Source of the DNA: AAA044-D11 sp965268555
Lineage (GTDB): Bacteria > Actinomycetota > Actinomycetes > Nanopelagicales > Nanopelagicaceae
Direction: 5' to 3'
Assembly: GCA_965268555.1 (NCBI GenBank)
Contig: OZ254174.1
Span: 1,054,001 to 1,118,000, forward strand
Length of the DNA: 64,000 nucleotides
Below the pieces are notes generated by a model. The model saw only the letters and a list, made by a program, of their open reading frames with translations. It had not been told where the DNA came from and searched no databases. Numbering within the stretch: the stretch's first letter is position 1; each line of letters opens with the position of its first letter. This document shows positions 7,605 to 16,173 of this stretch, piece by piece. Made by a program: the position numbers and the translations under genes.

Positions 7605-9332
7605 TTAATGCGAATGGCGAGGAATTCCGCTTCCAGAAGAGCCATTTAAGAAATCAAGATCGGCGCCAAGGTGTGCTTGTTGCACAGTCTCGTAATAAAG
7701 CTTTGACCAACCACGTGTGTGCTTTGGAGCTGGCGCTACCCATGCCGCTTTGCGCTTTGCCATCTCTTCTTCGGAGACGAGCAAGTTAATTGAACGATTA
7801 GGAACATTAAGTTCAATCATGTCGCCACTCTTAACAAGTGCGAGTGGGCCACCGACTGCAGCTTCTGGTGAAGTATGAAGAAGAACAGTTCCATAAGCAG
7901 TTCCTGACATACGTGCATCAGAGATACGAACCATGTCAGTGATTCCTTGTTCCAAAAGTTTTCTTGGGATTGGCATGTTGCCAACTTCAGGGAAACCTGG
8001 GAAACCGCGAGGACCGGCATGCTTCAAAACGAGAACGGTGTCTTTTGTTACTGGAAGATTCATATCTTCAGAAGCAATCAAATAATCTTCGATCTCTTCA
8101 AAGACAAGTGCTTCACCAGTGTGAACCATAAGTTCTGGGGTTGCTGCTGAAACTTTAAGAACACAACCATCTGGTGCAAGTGATCCCTTAAGAACAACGA
8201 TGCCAGAGCCAGCCTTTTGGAATGGCTTTGATGCTGGTGTGATTACATCTGCATTCCAAGATTCAGCTGTTGCAATGTTTTCCTTAACGCTCTTACCGGA
8301 AACTGTTATGTGTTCAGTATGCAGCATTCCTTCGATCTCTTTCATAACCGCAGGAAGTCCACCGGCATCGAAGAACTCTTCCATCAGATATTTACCTGAT
8401 GGCATTAAGTTCACAAGTACTGGTACTTCGCGAGCCAACGAATCGAAATCATCTAGTTCAAGTTTTACGCCGATACGTCCAGCGATTGCAAGCAAGTGAA
8501 CAACCGCATTTGTTGAACCACCGATTGCCGCATTTACTTTGATTGCATTTTCGAATGCTTCACGGGTCAAGACCTTAGATAGAACTTGATCGTCGTAAAC
8601 CATTTGAACTATTCGACGGCCAGCTTCTTGAGAAGTTGAGAAGCGACGGGCATCTACAGCAGGGATTGCTGCGCTGCCTGGAAGTTGGACGCCAAGTGCT
8701 TCAGTAACACATGCCATTGTTGATGCTGTTCCCATTGTCATACAAGAACCATTTGAACGTGCAGAACATGATTCCATTGCAAAGAATTCTTCAATACTTA
8801 ATTTACCTGCGCGAATTTGTTCAGAGTATTTCCAAACTGCTGTTCCGGAACCAAGAGTTTCACCTTTATAGCGACCATTTAACATTGGGCCACCAGTGAT
8901 CATTAAAGTTGGAAGATCTACTGATGCGGCGCCCATCAACATTCCTGGTGGCGTCTTATCGCAACCAGCAAGTAGAACAACACCATCAAGTGGATTAGAA
9001 CGAATTAACTCTTCAGTCTCCATTGCAAGCAAGTTGCGCCACAACATTGTTGTTGGACGTTGAACTGGTTCACCAAGTGACATTGTTGGGAACTCGAGTG
9101 GAAAACCACCGGCCTCCCAAACTCCGCGCTTTACCGCTTCAGCTACGCGATCTAGGTGAGCGTTACAAGGATTTAATTCAGACCAAGTTGTTGCAATACC
9201 AATTACTGGTTTGTCAGAAAATACTTCGGAGCCGAACCCCATATTGCGAAATCGCTCACGATAGATATATCCATGCTTACCCTCGGCCTTGAACCAATTC
9301 TCGCTGCGTCTCTTAAATACCTCTTCGCTCAT
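7605..9332 (-). CDS. IlvD/Edd-family sugar-acid dehydratase
   Basis: 575 residues, matching pentonate and other sugar-acid dehydratases rather than the longer 6-phosphogluconate type. The three cysteines of the Fe-S site are C56 (NPCNAH), C124 (AGCDKTPPG) and C197 (SNGSCMTMGTAS). The family removes water from an aldonate to give a 2-keto-3-deoxy acid in the cytoplasm. The AMESCSARS and WRNLLAMET segments fit the L-arabinonate/D-xylonate subgroup better than branched-chain IlvD. It is divergent from the FAH hydrolase gene, which probably acts further down the same route. A TAGATT box ends 6 bases before ATG, and a GAGGAG sequence lies further upstream. Substrate stereochemistry is unknown. Confidence 0.88.
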   Translation of the reverse strand: MSEEVFKRRSENWFKAEGKHGYIYRERFRNMGFGSEVFSDKPVIGIATTWSELNPCNAHLDRVAEAVKRGVWEAGGFPLEFPTMSLGEPVQRPTTMLWRNLLAMETEELIRSNPLDGVVLLAGCDKTPPGMLMGAASVDLPTLMITGGPMLNGRYKGETLGSGTAVWKYSEQIRAGKLSIEEFFAMESCSARSNGSCMTMGTASTMACVTEALGVQLPGSAAIPAVDARRFSTSQEAGRRIVQMVYDDQVLSKVLTREAFENAIKVNAAIGGSTNAVVHLLAIAGRIGVKLELDDFDSLAREVPVLVNLMPSGKYLMEEFFDAGGLPAVMKEIEGMLHTEHITVSGKSVKENIATAESWNADVITPASKPFQKAGSGIVVLKGSLAPDGCVLKVSAATPELMVHTGEALVFEEIEDYLIASEDMNLPVTKDTVLVLKHAGPRGFPGFPEVGNMPIPRKLLEQGITDMVRISDARMSGTAYGTVLLHTSPEAAVGGPLALVKSGDMIELNVPNRSINLLVSEEEMAKRKAAWVAPAPKHTRGWSKLYYETVQQAHLGADLDFLNGSSGSGIPRHSH

Positions 9333-9338
9333 GCGTGC

Positions 9339-9344
9339 AATCTA
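9339..9344 (-). promoter_or_regulatory. -10 box (TAGATT) for dehydratase gene
   Basis: TAGATT ends 6 bases before ATG 9332 within the 140-base divergent intergenic region shared with the FAH gene. That region also carries near-repeats AAGGGACTA and AAGGAACTA before the FAH start, which could be regulator sites. Confidence 0.5.
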
Positions 9345-9472
9345 CTCCTCGGACAACTTCTGCGTCTACTACAACAAGTCCTTTCATCTCATATTTTGGC
9401 CATTTTGTAATATTTAACTAAGGGACTAAATTTCAATTACTCAAACTATTAAGGAACTAATAAGGGGAAGAA

Positions 9473-10327
9473 ATGCGCATCGCACGCCTTGGAGAATTCA
9501 ATAAAGAAAAGCCTGTAGTTATCGTAAGCGACACTGAAGCAGTATTTGTCGATGATGTTATTGCAGATTGGAATCGTGTTGAACTAGAAAATGGCGCGCT
9601 AGAAAAAGTTTCAAAACTTGATCTCTCAGGTCGCTCTAAGGTCAAAATTTCAGACTACCGACTTGGATCGCCAGTAGCGCGTCCAACCAAAGCAATTTGT
9701 GTAGGCCTGAACTACAAGCAACATGCAATTGAAACCGGCGCTACCCCTCCTGTTGAGCCAATTCTTTTTATGAAGGCACCAGACACTGTTATTGGTGGTA
9801 ATGATGATGTAATCATTCCGCCAAACTCTGTTAAGACAGATTACGAAGTTGAAATTTGTATAGTTATGAAGAAGCGCGCACTTTATTTGAAGTCGCCAGA
9901 AGAAGCGAAGGATTACATTCTTGGTTACACGATTTCTCAGGATGTTTCCGAGCGCTATTGGCAGGTTGAACGTTCTGGTCAATGGGTAAAGGGTAAGTCA
10001 TTCCCAACATTCAACCCAGTTGGTCCATGGATTGTCACAACTGATGAAATGAAGGATCCGCAAAATCTTCGCCTCTGGTGCACAGTTGATGGTGAAAGCC
10101 GTCAAGATTCAAATACCAATGACATGATCTTCGATATCAATTACTGCGTTTGGTATATCTCGCAAGTGATGGAACTTCATGCGGGAGACATCATTAACTC
10201 CGGAACTCCACAAGGAGTTGGCATGGGCTTTAAGCCAGAGAAATACCTCAAGGGTGGCGAAGTAGTTAAGACTGGAATTGATGGAATTGGTTCAATCACG
10301 AACCACTTCAAAAATTACAAGGCTTAA
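9473..10327 (+). CDS. FAH-superfamily hydrolase/dehydratase for keto-deoxy sugar acids
   Basis: 284 residues, the length of ureidoglycolate lyase-like and 2,4-diketo-3-deoxy-L-fuconate hydrolase members. Family marks are the CVGLNYKQHA segment, acidic metal ligands in TDYEVEI plus the Asp of SQDVSER, the KGKSFPTFNPVGPW block and the late SGTPQGVGMG motif. In the L-rhamnose/L-fucose oxidative pathway such an enzyme splits a 2,4-diketo acid to pyruvate and lactate. In Weimberg pathways a FAH member dehydrates 2-keto-3-deoxy pentonates instead. Length and motifs favour the hydrolase reading. A strong ribosome site (GGGGAAG) precedes ATG 9473. Confidence 0.82.
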   Translation: MRIARLGEFNKEKPVVIVSDTEAVFVDDVIADWNRVELENGALEKVSKLDLSGRSKVKISDYRLGSPVARPTKAICVGLNYKQHAIETGATPPVEPILFMKAPDTVIGGNDDVIIPPNSVKTDYEVEICIVMKKRALYLKSPEEAKDYILGYTISQDVSERYWQVERSGQWVKGKSFPTFNPVGPWIVTTDEMKDPQNLRLWCTVDGESRQDSNTNDMIFDINYCVWYISQVMELHAGDIINSGTPQGVGMGFKPEKYLKGGEVVKTGIDGIGSITNHFKNYKA

Positions 10328-10351
10328 GGCTCAAGACATTAAATCCTAAAG

Positions 10352-10357
10352 TAGCAT
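10352..10357 (+). promoter_or_regulatory. -10 box (TAGCAT), leaderless start of secreted protein gene
   Basis: TAGCAT ends 6 bases before ATG 10364, in the 36-base gap after the FAH gene. This suggests the secreted protein has its own promoter. Confidence 0.5.
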
Positions 10358-10363
10358 TAACCT

Positions 10364-11266
10364 ATGAGCAGCAAAGCTAGATACGCATCGGCTTTTATTG
10401 CGACCGTACTTTTTACACTATCTGCAGGTTCATACTCCTATGGAGAGGAATTTGAGAAGGATCAAAGCGGAATCTATTCAAGTCAATCAGAAGATCTGTT
10501 TTATCTGCCTATTTCATCAGTCAGCTACGTAGATTTGTATTTATTGCCAGGTGCAACTAACACAACTCAAAACTACAAGGGTTCAAAAACTTACACGGAT
10601 ACTGGACCTGGAAGTGCAGTTGGATTTCTAAATCTGAAAATTTCAAGATTTAGAACTGAGGGTAAGAAAGAAAATACCAAATACTGCACGAGCGTGGATA
10701 CTTCTTTCCAGATATCTGGGGCCTACATGAATGGCCAGACCCATTCAGCTGATAGCACGTGGCGAATAAATGACGGGCCAACAAATAAAGTTGCTGGTGA
10801 TCTAATTCGAGTTAACTTTGCAGGTGCGGCTTCAGTCTGGATTGAAACGCCTGGTGGTATAAAATCAGCGCAAGCTATAGTCGAATTGAATTCGAAAGAT
10901 GGCTCTGCAAGCTTTGCAAAAGTTTGTATATTAAGGAACCAATTTTCAGTCAAAGAATTCGAACAAAGTGAAACAAGTTGGATTGTTTATCAGGCAGGGA
11001 ATATCAATAATGGAATCTTTAAATCCCTAGAGGGAGTATTTAATAAAACTAATTTGTCGGTTCGCCTTCCATATGACGCTTTAGAAAGATATTTTGCGCC
11101 AATCGTAAAGAGTAGGCAGTATCCTAAAAAATTAGGCTTTAAAACATCAATAATGTGTTATTCGGATACGATGAAAAAAGTAGTTAGTAAAAAGAATCCT
11201 AGCTGTCAAAGTCCATTTTCTGAGAATATTCCAGAAAATTGGGCAGATCTGATTGAAACTCAGTAA
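10364..11266 (+). CDS. Secreted protein of unknown function
   Basis: 300 residues with a signal peptide at about residues 1-27 (hydrophobic FIATVLFTLSAG, cleavage near YSYGEE). The mature part is rich in Ser, Thr, Asn and Tyr with alternating polar and hydrophobic residues, as expected for an exported beta-sheet protein. It has scattered cysteines (KYCTSVD, KVCILRN, IMCYSD, PSCQS) that could form disulfides. I recognise no domain. It has its own leaderless-type promoter and is not obviously part of the sugar operon. Codon use looks slightly more AT-rich than the enzymes before it. Confidence 0.6.
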   Translation: MSSKARYASAFIATVLFTLSAGSYSYGEEFEKDQSGIYSSQSEDLFYLPISSVSYVDLYLLPGATNTTQNYKGSKTYTDTGPGSAVGFLNLKISRFRTEGKKENTKYCTSVDTSFQISGAYMNGQTHSADSTWRINDGPTNKVAGDLIRVNFAGAASVWIETPGGIKSAQAIVELNSKDGSASFAKVCILRNQFSVKEFEQSETSWIVYQAGNINNGIFKSLEGVFNKTNLSVRLPYDALERYFAPIVKSRQYPKKLGFKTSIMCYSDTMKKVVSKKNPSCQSPFSENIPENWADLIETQ

Positions 11267-11279
11267 TAACAGTCACTCT

Positions 11280-11325
11280 CTACAACCACGAGGATTTCTG
11301 CTCGGGCTTACTTGTTGTAGCGAGC
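11280..11325. other. Overlapping inverted repeats in convergent intergenic region
   Basis: CTACAAC (11280-11286) pairs with GTTGTAG (11314-11320), while GCTCG (11300-11304) pairs with CGAGC (11321-11325). The two stems interleave and probably cannot form together. The gap lies between two convergent secreted-protein genes. It could be a bidirectional terminator, but no clear T-run follows. Confidence 0.3.
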
Positions 11326-11389
11326 AAATCATCAAGTAGTTCTTGGTAAAAAGAGATTTTGATCAAACTTAGAATCCACAAAATAAAAC

Positions 11390-11845
11390 TTAATCAGTGG
11401 TGCCAATCAATTTAATAGATTTAGCTTGTATTTTGGGAACAACTAAAGTCCCTTTTGTCAACGCTGTCGTGTAACTATACGATCCGAGCACCTTGACACA
11501 TGCAGTAAAAATATCGCCTGTTACAAAATTGGAAAGAATCGAAGATTTGCCAAAAACCATTGTATTTTCTCCACCAAAAAAGAATTTACCATCGAATTTA
11601 TTCTCGCCAGAAACGTCTGCACGGAAAACACTCAAACCGGTGGCATCGTCAAATTGAGTGATTTTTCCAAATACCCAAACATTTTTACCTTTTGCAGAAT
11701 TTGGATTCTTGGCGATAAGTTTCCATTCGCGAGAGGTAATCGTTTTGCAAGCCGCAGCTTCGGCAGATGGATTGACTACTGTTGACGCAAGAAAAAATAC
11801 AGATAATGTGTAACCAATTATTCTCTTCACCTGATTAAGCTCCAT
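11390..11845 (-). CDS. Small secreted protein of unknown function
   Basis: 151 residues from ATG 11845. GTG at 11830 (KRIIGYTLSVFF follows) is an alternative start with GGAG nine bases upstream. The N terminus is a signal peptide with a hydrophobic core (SVFFLASTVV) and a likely cleavage site after SAEA. Two cysteines (AACKT and FTACVK) may form a disulfide. Segments such as KNVWVFGKITQFDD and FRADVSG suggest a small beta-barrel, reminiscent of OB-like secreted domains, but that is a weak impression. It is convergent with the preceding secreted protein and follows rbsD on the same strand, probably as an independent unit. Confidence 0.55.
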   Translation of the reverse strand: MELNQVKRIIGYTLSVFFLASTVVNPSAEAAACKTITSREWKLIAKNPNSAKGKNVWVFGKITQFDDATGLSVFRADVSGENKFDGKFFFGGENTMVFGKSSILSNFVTGDIFTACVKVLGSYSYTTALTKGTLVVPKIQAKSIKLIGTTD

Positions 11846-11886
11846 TCAAATTGTCTACTTTTTTGATACAAAAAACTAATCATTAA

Positions 11887-12282
11887 TTAGTAAGCAACTC
11901 CTGATGCAACCATTACATTGCCCCAAGCTAAGTAATCTCCGGTACGAATAACGCCAACTGCGCCATAAGCCAATTTCTTGAACTCAGCATGTGGAAGTGG
12001 AATGCATTCAGCCTTTGTCATGATTGCTGATAATTCTTTTGCGCGACCATCTGCGCTTGGTTGAATCTCGCTTGCAAACCAGAACTGTTCAATTGGAAGT
12101 TCAAGTGTCAGCATCTTTAATACATCTGTAACCTTTGGCAAATTTGGTCCCATTGATAAATCAATACAAGGAACGCCTGCTGGGATTGGGAAACCTGCAT
12201 CTGAAACAACGATGCGATCAAAGTGTCCTGTGCGGGCAACCATCGCAGAGATGTCGCGGTTAATAATTCCGGTGTATTTCAT
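11887..12282 (-). CDS. rbsD: D-ribose pyranase (RbsD/FucU family)
   Basis: 131 residues, the normal RbsD length. The catalytic His lies in RTGHFDRIVVSDAG (H19), and the SDAGFPIPAGVPCIDL block is the family signature. The C-terminal GDYLAWGNV stretch supplies substrate-binding residues. RbsD/FucU proteins interconvert pyranose and furanose or anomeric forms of ribose or fucose. The gene follows the ribokinase-family gene by 12 bases with its own AGGAG ribosome site, so ribose is the simplest substrate. A FucU-like role in fucose use cannot be excluded given the sugar-acid genes nearby. Confidence 0.85.
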   Translation of the reverse strand: MKYTGIINRDISAMVARTGHFDRIVVSDAGFPIPAGVPCIDLSMGPNLPKVTDVLKMLTLELPIEQFWFASEIQPSADGRAKELSAIMTKAECIPLPHAEFKKLAYGAVGVIRTGDYLAWGNVMVASGVAY

Positions 12283-12294
12283 TTTCGCTCCTAG

Positions 12295-13209
12295 TTAGTT
12301 GTTTTCTGCCATGAATTTTTGAACTTCATCGGGAGTTGGCGATGCCATCGCCGCACCCTTGCGAGTGACCTTCAGGGTTGCAGCATAAATGCCAAACTTG
12401 GTTGCAGTAAAGATGTCATCTCCAGATGCCAAACGGGTTGCAAGGTTTGCGCACATGGTGTCGCCGGCGCCAATTGTGTCTATCGCAGTTACGGCTGGGG
12501 CTGAAATAGTTTGTGATTTAACGCCATCTGTTACAAAAGCGCCCTTTGGGCCAAGAGTTATAACTACATATTTGCAGCCAAGTAATTTTGTTAAAGCTTC
12601 GGCTTGCTTAGCAACATCTCCTTCAATTCCAGTGAGTGCAGCAGCTTCACCTTCGTTTGGAACAACCACATCAACAAGCCCTTCCCAACCAGCAAGCGGT
12701 GCAACTGGTGCTGGGGTAAGAACAACTGTCACATTGTTTTCTTTTGCTAACTTAGCGGCTGCTAGATTTCCATCAATTGGAAGTTCAAGCTGTAATAGCA
12801 AGATATCGGATTCAATAATAGTTTTTGCATGACGCGAGATGTATTTAGCATCCCCTAAATCATTTGATTGCGGAATGATAATAATTGAGTTATCGCCATC
12901 TGAAGTTTGTACTGAAATATGACCAACGCCGGTACCAAGTTCACTGCTTCGTTCAATGTCGTTCGAATTAACACCTTCGGCGACGAAGGCCTTCATAAAG
13001 TCATCACCAAAACCATCGGTCCCTAGATTTCCCAGCATTGCGCTCTGCGCCCCTGCGCGCCCTGCGGAAATTGCTTGATTAAATCCTTTGCCACCAAGTG
13101 CGATTGCAAAACTATCGCCACGAAGAGTTTCACCGCTCTTTGGCCTGCGTGGCGTATATGCCACAAGATCCATCATGAAACTTCCGAGCGTTGTAACTTT
13201 TGGCTTCAC
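12295..13209 (-). CDS. rbsK: Ribokinase-family PfkB sugar kinase
   Basis: 304 residues, the length of ribokinase. The N-terminal GSFMMDLVAYTPRRPKSGET and GGKGFNQAISAGRAG motifs and the C-terminal DTIGAGDTMCANL motif with the catalytic Asp are typical of RbsK. It phosphorylates a sugar, most likely ribose at O5, feeding the pentose phosphate pathway. The GTG start immediately follows the stop of the isomerase gene (TAAGTG), so the operon order is dehydrogenase, isomerase, kinase, pyranase. The adjacent rbsD supports ribose. Confidence 0.85.
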   Translation of the reverse strand: MKPKVTTLGSFMMDLVAYTPRRPKSGETLRGDSFAIALGGKGFNQAISAGRAGAQSAMLGNLGTDGFGDDFMKAFVAEGVNSNDIERSSELGTGVGHISVQTSDGDNSIIIIPQSNDLGDAKYISRHAKTIIESDILLLQLELPIDGNLAAAKLAKENNVTVVLTPAPVAPLAGWEGLVDVVVPNEGEAAALTGIEGDVAKQAEALTKLLGCKYVVITLGPKGAFVTDGVKSQTISAPAVTAIDTIGAGDTMCANLATRLASGDDIFTATKFGIYAATLKVTRKGAAMASPTPDEVQKFMAENN

Positions 13210-13806
13210 TTAATTTGTTGCCTTACCTAACGCACCACCAGGGTGACGTTTTCCGAAATCTTGTGAAGTGAAACCACGATGCGCCATAAGAGCTGATGCG
13301 AGTGCATCACCTGCGGCAATAGTCAAAGTTGTCGAAGTTGTTGGTGCAAGATTTAGTGGATCAGCTTCTTTTTCAAATGAAATATCAATTACTGCATCGC
13401 AGCCCTTAGCTAGCGTTGAATTCGCGCTCTTGGTAATCGCGATTGTTGGATTTCCCCAGCCTTTTGCCATCTTTGCAATTGCACAAACTTCAGCGGTCTC
13501 TCCCGAATTTGAGATTGCAATCAAGACATCGCCTGGTGTTAGCGCACCAGAGTCACCGTGCAGTGCATCGCCAGAGTGCATGAAGAATGATGGGGTACCA
13601 GTGCTTGCAAGGGTTGCTGCAATTTTTGCACCGACAAGTCCAGATTTTCCAAGACCAGTTATAACAACGTGTCCTTGGCTCGCCAAAATAATCTCTAGCG
13701 CTGGCTTTAAATTCGACTCTAGCTTCTCTGCGAACTTCGAGAGCGCAGAAATTTCAATATTAATTGCGCTGCTTGCGGCGGAGAGCGCTTTACTTAAATC
13801 AGCCAT
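13210..13806 (-). CDS. SIS-domain sugar-phosphate isomerase (KdsD/GutQ-like, no CBS domains)
   Basis: 198 residues, only the SIS half of arabinose-5-phosphate isomerases, which normally continue into two CBS domains. Visible motifs are GLGKSGLVGAKIAATLASTGTPSFF, split here as GLGKSGLVG and TLASTGTPS, then HSGDALHGDSG, AISNSGETAE, APTTSTT, GDALA and the terminal HPGGALG. The usual HPGEA glutamate is Asp here. Such enzymes interconvert ribulose-5-phosphate and arabinose-5-phosphate or related sugar phosphates. The gene overlaps the aldehyde dehydrogenase by 8 bases and abuts rbsK. No lipopolysaccharide genes are nearby, so a catabolic role is more likely than KDO synthesis. Confidence 0.8.
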   Translation of the reverse strand: MADLSKALSAASSAINIEISALSKFAEKLESNLKPALEIILASQGHVVITGLGKSGLVGAKIAATLASTGTPSFFMHSGDALHGDSGALTPGDVLIAISNSGETAEVCAIAKMAKGWGNPTIAITKSANSTLAKGCDAVIDISFEKEADPLNLAPTTSTTLTIAAGDALASALMAHRGFTSQDFGKRHPGGALGKATN

Positions 13807-15304
13807 TGATCACCCGATTAATTCCAAATGGATTAGCCTCTTGAAGCGCTGGTGGAAGTAGTTCATCAATAAAGTTCTGATAAGCAACTGGGCGCATGAA
13901 GCGATAAATCGCATCTAAGCCAACTGATGTGGTGTGGCTCGATGATGATGGGAATTGTCCACCGTGTTGCATCGCAGCTGTTACGGCTACTGCAGTTGGG
14001 AAACCATTCATAATCACTCGGCCCGCAAGGTTAGAGAGTGCCTCAATAAGTTTCGAAACATCTTCGCCCGCACTTACATGAAGTGAGGCCGTTAATTGCC
14101 CTTCAAGCTTTCCTGCAACATCTAAGAATTTAGCGAAATCAGCTCGGATAATTACTGTGGTTGGACCAAAGTGCTCTTCGAGAAGTTCTTTATTCTTAAA
14201 AGCATCTGCCCAGTCAACAATAAATACTGTTGGGCTTACACCGAATCCGCCATCATTTGGTTTCCCGGCAAAAGTCTTTAGGGATGAGCTCTTACTCAAT
14301 TCAGCAATGGCAGAAGTAAAGCGATCTGCAATTCCCTTATTCAATAATGGTGCTACGGCAATTGTTGAAAGATGGTTTTCTACTTCAGCCACGAAAGCAT
14401 CGCCTTCGCTGCCGGTTGGGACAATTAAAATTCCTGGCTTTGTACAGAACTGACCAGATCCAAGAGTTGCAGAATCAATTGCTGCTTTAGCCAAATCGCC
14501 CGCTTTCTCACTCAACGACTTTGGTGAGAAGAAAACTGGATTCAAACTTCCCATCTCTGCATAAACTGGAATTGGAACTTCACGCTTAGCGCTGATGTCC
14601 ATCAATATTTTTCCAACTTTGCCCGAACCAGTAAAACCAATCGCGGTGACATCTGGGTGGCTTGCTATCCAATGGGTGATTTCTGGGTTGATACCTTCAA
14701 CAAGTGAAAATACATCACTTGAAATTCCGACTTTAGCTAATCCGGCGGTAACTGCTTTATGCATTTCACGACAAGTATTTGGATGCGATGGATGTGCCTT
14801 AACTACCACGGGACATCCCGCAGCAAGCGCAGAAGCGCTATCACCACCGATTACTGAGAACGCGAATGGGAAATTACTTGCGGCAAAAATTCCGACAACA
14901 CCTAGCGCTTGATTGGCTTTTCTAATATCAGCCCGTGGCGCTGGGACCCAATTAGCATCTGGGCGATCAATGATTGCTTGGTAATGCGCGCCAGATTCAA
15001 CTAACTTTGCGAATTGTTCTAATTGAAAAACTGTACGAGATAGTTCACCAGTTAGCCGACCATTTGGTAACGCAGTTTCGCGCATCGTTATTTCAATTAA
15101 TTTTTCGCGTGATGCCTCAATTGACTCAGCAATCGCACGCAGTGCAGCAGCCCGTTCTTTCGGGGAGGTCTTGGCAAAAGCTGATTTAGTTGCAACGGCT
15201 TTTGATATTAGACCAGCAACATCAGATGCCGACATCTCGGAGATTTGATCTCCAAAGGCGGTTCCGGTAGTTGGGTCAACGGCCTGAAATGTTGATGCAC
15301 TCAT
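13799..15304 (-). CDS. 2,5-dioxovalerate (ketoglutarate semialdehyde)-type aldehyde dehydrogenase
   Basis: 501 residues. The catalytic Cys is in GSGQFCTKPG and the general-base Glu in YAEMGSLNP. The segment GIFAASNFPFAFSVIGGD and the following VVKAHPSHPNT match the subgroup that oxidises alpha-ketoglutarate semialdehyde with NAD(P)+, the last step of Weimberg-type pentose or hexarate breakdown. It is the first gene of the four-gene operon ending with rbsD and has its own TACTCT promoter box. Together with the dehydratase at 7605-9332 it could complete a route from pentonate to 2-oxoglutarate. Lactaldehyde or another aldehyde substrate remains possible. Confidence 0.85.
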   Translation of the reverse strand: MSASTFQAVDPTTGTAFGDQISEMSASDVAGLISKAVATKSAFAKTSPKERAAALRAIAESIEASREKLIEITMRETALPNGRLTGELSRTVFQLEQFAKLVESGAHYQAIIDRPDANWVPAPRADIRKANQALGVVGIFAASNFPFAFSVIGGDSASALAAGCPVVVKAHPSHPNTCREMHKAVTAGLAKVGISSDVFSLVEGINPEITHWIASHPDVTAIGFTGSGKVGKILMDISAKREVPIPVYAEMGSLNPVFFSPKSLSEKAGDLAKAAIDSATLGSGQFCTKPGILIVPTGSEGDAFVAEVENHLSTIAVAPLLNKGIADRFTSAIAELSKSSSLKTFAGKPNDGGFGVSPTVFIVDWADAFKNKELLEEHFGPTTVIIRADFAKFLDVAGKLEGQLTASLHVSAGEDVSKLIEALSNLAGRVIMNGFPTAVAVTAAMQHGGQFPSSSSHTTSVGLDAIYRFMRPVAYQNFIDELLPPALQEANPFGINRVING

Positions 15305-15310
15305 TGGTAA

Positions 15311-15316
15311 AGAGTA
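15311..15316 (-). promoter_or_regulatory. -10 box (TACTCT) of the dehydrogenase-rbsD operon
   Basis: TACTCT ends 6 bases before ATG 15304 in the 20-base gap after prmC. It implies that this operon can start separately from the prfA-prmC transcript. Confidence 0.5.
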
Positions 15317-15324
15317 ATGCCTCT

Positions 15325-16173
15325 CTAGATTTTCCGGCGCGCAGTTGTAAACCGAGGGCGATCGGTTAAATCTTTATGGAGGGCTATCGTCTCAAAATTT
15401 TCCGAAAGTTCCTTCGAAATAAGTGCTCCTTGGAGCTCGTTATGTTCGATGGCGAATAAACCACCTGGCTTCAACAACCGAACTGCTGCTTGGATAAAAA
15501 TCGATGGCGCACTCATTCCAGTTGCCGGTCCACCAAAGAGCGCCTCGGCCGGTTCAAAATTTAACTCTTGCGGAATCTGCGCACCATCTGGAAGGTAAGG
15601 CGGATTGGCAACAACGACATCACATTTAATTCCTTCAAGCGCCGTCGCAGCATCGCCTTGAACAACTCGCACATTTACATCGTGCTTCGTAATGTTTTTC
15701 TGTAACCAGACCATCGCCTCATCGGATTTTTCAACCGCGACAACATGAACAACTTTTTTACCAGCAGTCTCCGAAGCGATGGATATCGCTATTGCTCCGG
15801 TCCCTGATCCCAGGTCAACCAAGCTAACTGGATCGGCAAAGGTATTTAACTGGTGCAAAACTTCATCGACCAAACTTTCGGTCTCTGGTCTAGGAATTAA
15901 AACTCCAGGGCCAACTTCATATTCGAGATATCTAAATGGTGCACTTCCAACTATGTATTGCGTTGGTTTACCGGTTAAGCGTTCGGCTATTGCTTGATTG
16001 TAAATTTCTTTAGTTTCACTTATTTGCTCATCTGTTAACTCGATAACTCGAGAGTGGAGTTCCATTCGATTAACACCTAGAGCATGTGCCAATAAAAGTT
16101 CGGCTTCAACTGGTGCGATGTTTTTTGTGGCGAGTTGGTCTTTTCCCAACTTCAATAAATCTTTAACGATCAC
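15325..16173 (-). CDS. prmC: Peptide chain release factor N5-glutamine methyltransferase
   Basis: 282 residues. The SAM-binding motif is DLGSGTGAIAIS and the diagnostic NPPY motif is in VVANPPYLPD; RFxTARRK at the end is typical of HemK/PrmC. The enzyme methylates the Gln of the GGQ motif in release factors. Its GTG start lies inside the last codons of prfA (11-base overlap), so substrate and modifying enzyme are co-translated. In many actinobacteria a threonylcarbamoyl-AMP synthase follows; here the next genes are sugar enzymes. Confidence 0.95.
   Translation of the reverse strand: MIVKDLLKLGKDQLATKNIAPVEAELLLAHALGVNRMELHSRVIELTDEQISETKEIYNQAIAERLTGKPTQYIVGSAPFRYLEYEVGPGVLIPRPETESLVDEVLHQLNTFADPVSLVDLGSGTGAIAISIASETAGKKVVHVVAVEKSDEAMVWLQKNITKHDVNVRVVQGDAATALEGIKCDVVVANPPYLPDGAQIPQELNFEPAEALFGGPATGMSAPSIFIQAAVRLLKPGGLFAIEHNELQGALISKELSENFETIALHKDLTDRPRFTTARRKI

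Noticed and set aside
13268..13861. 197-residue plus-strand frame across the isomerase gene
   Set aside because: It lies opposite the SIS-domain gene, which has clear motifs; the plus frame has no recognisable domain or start signal.
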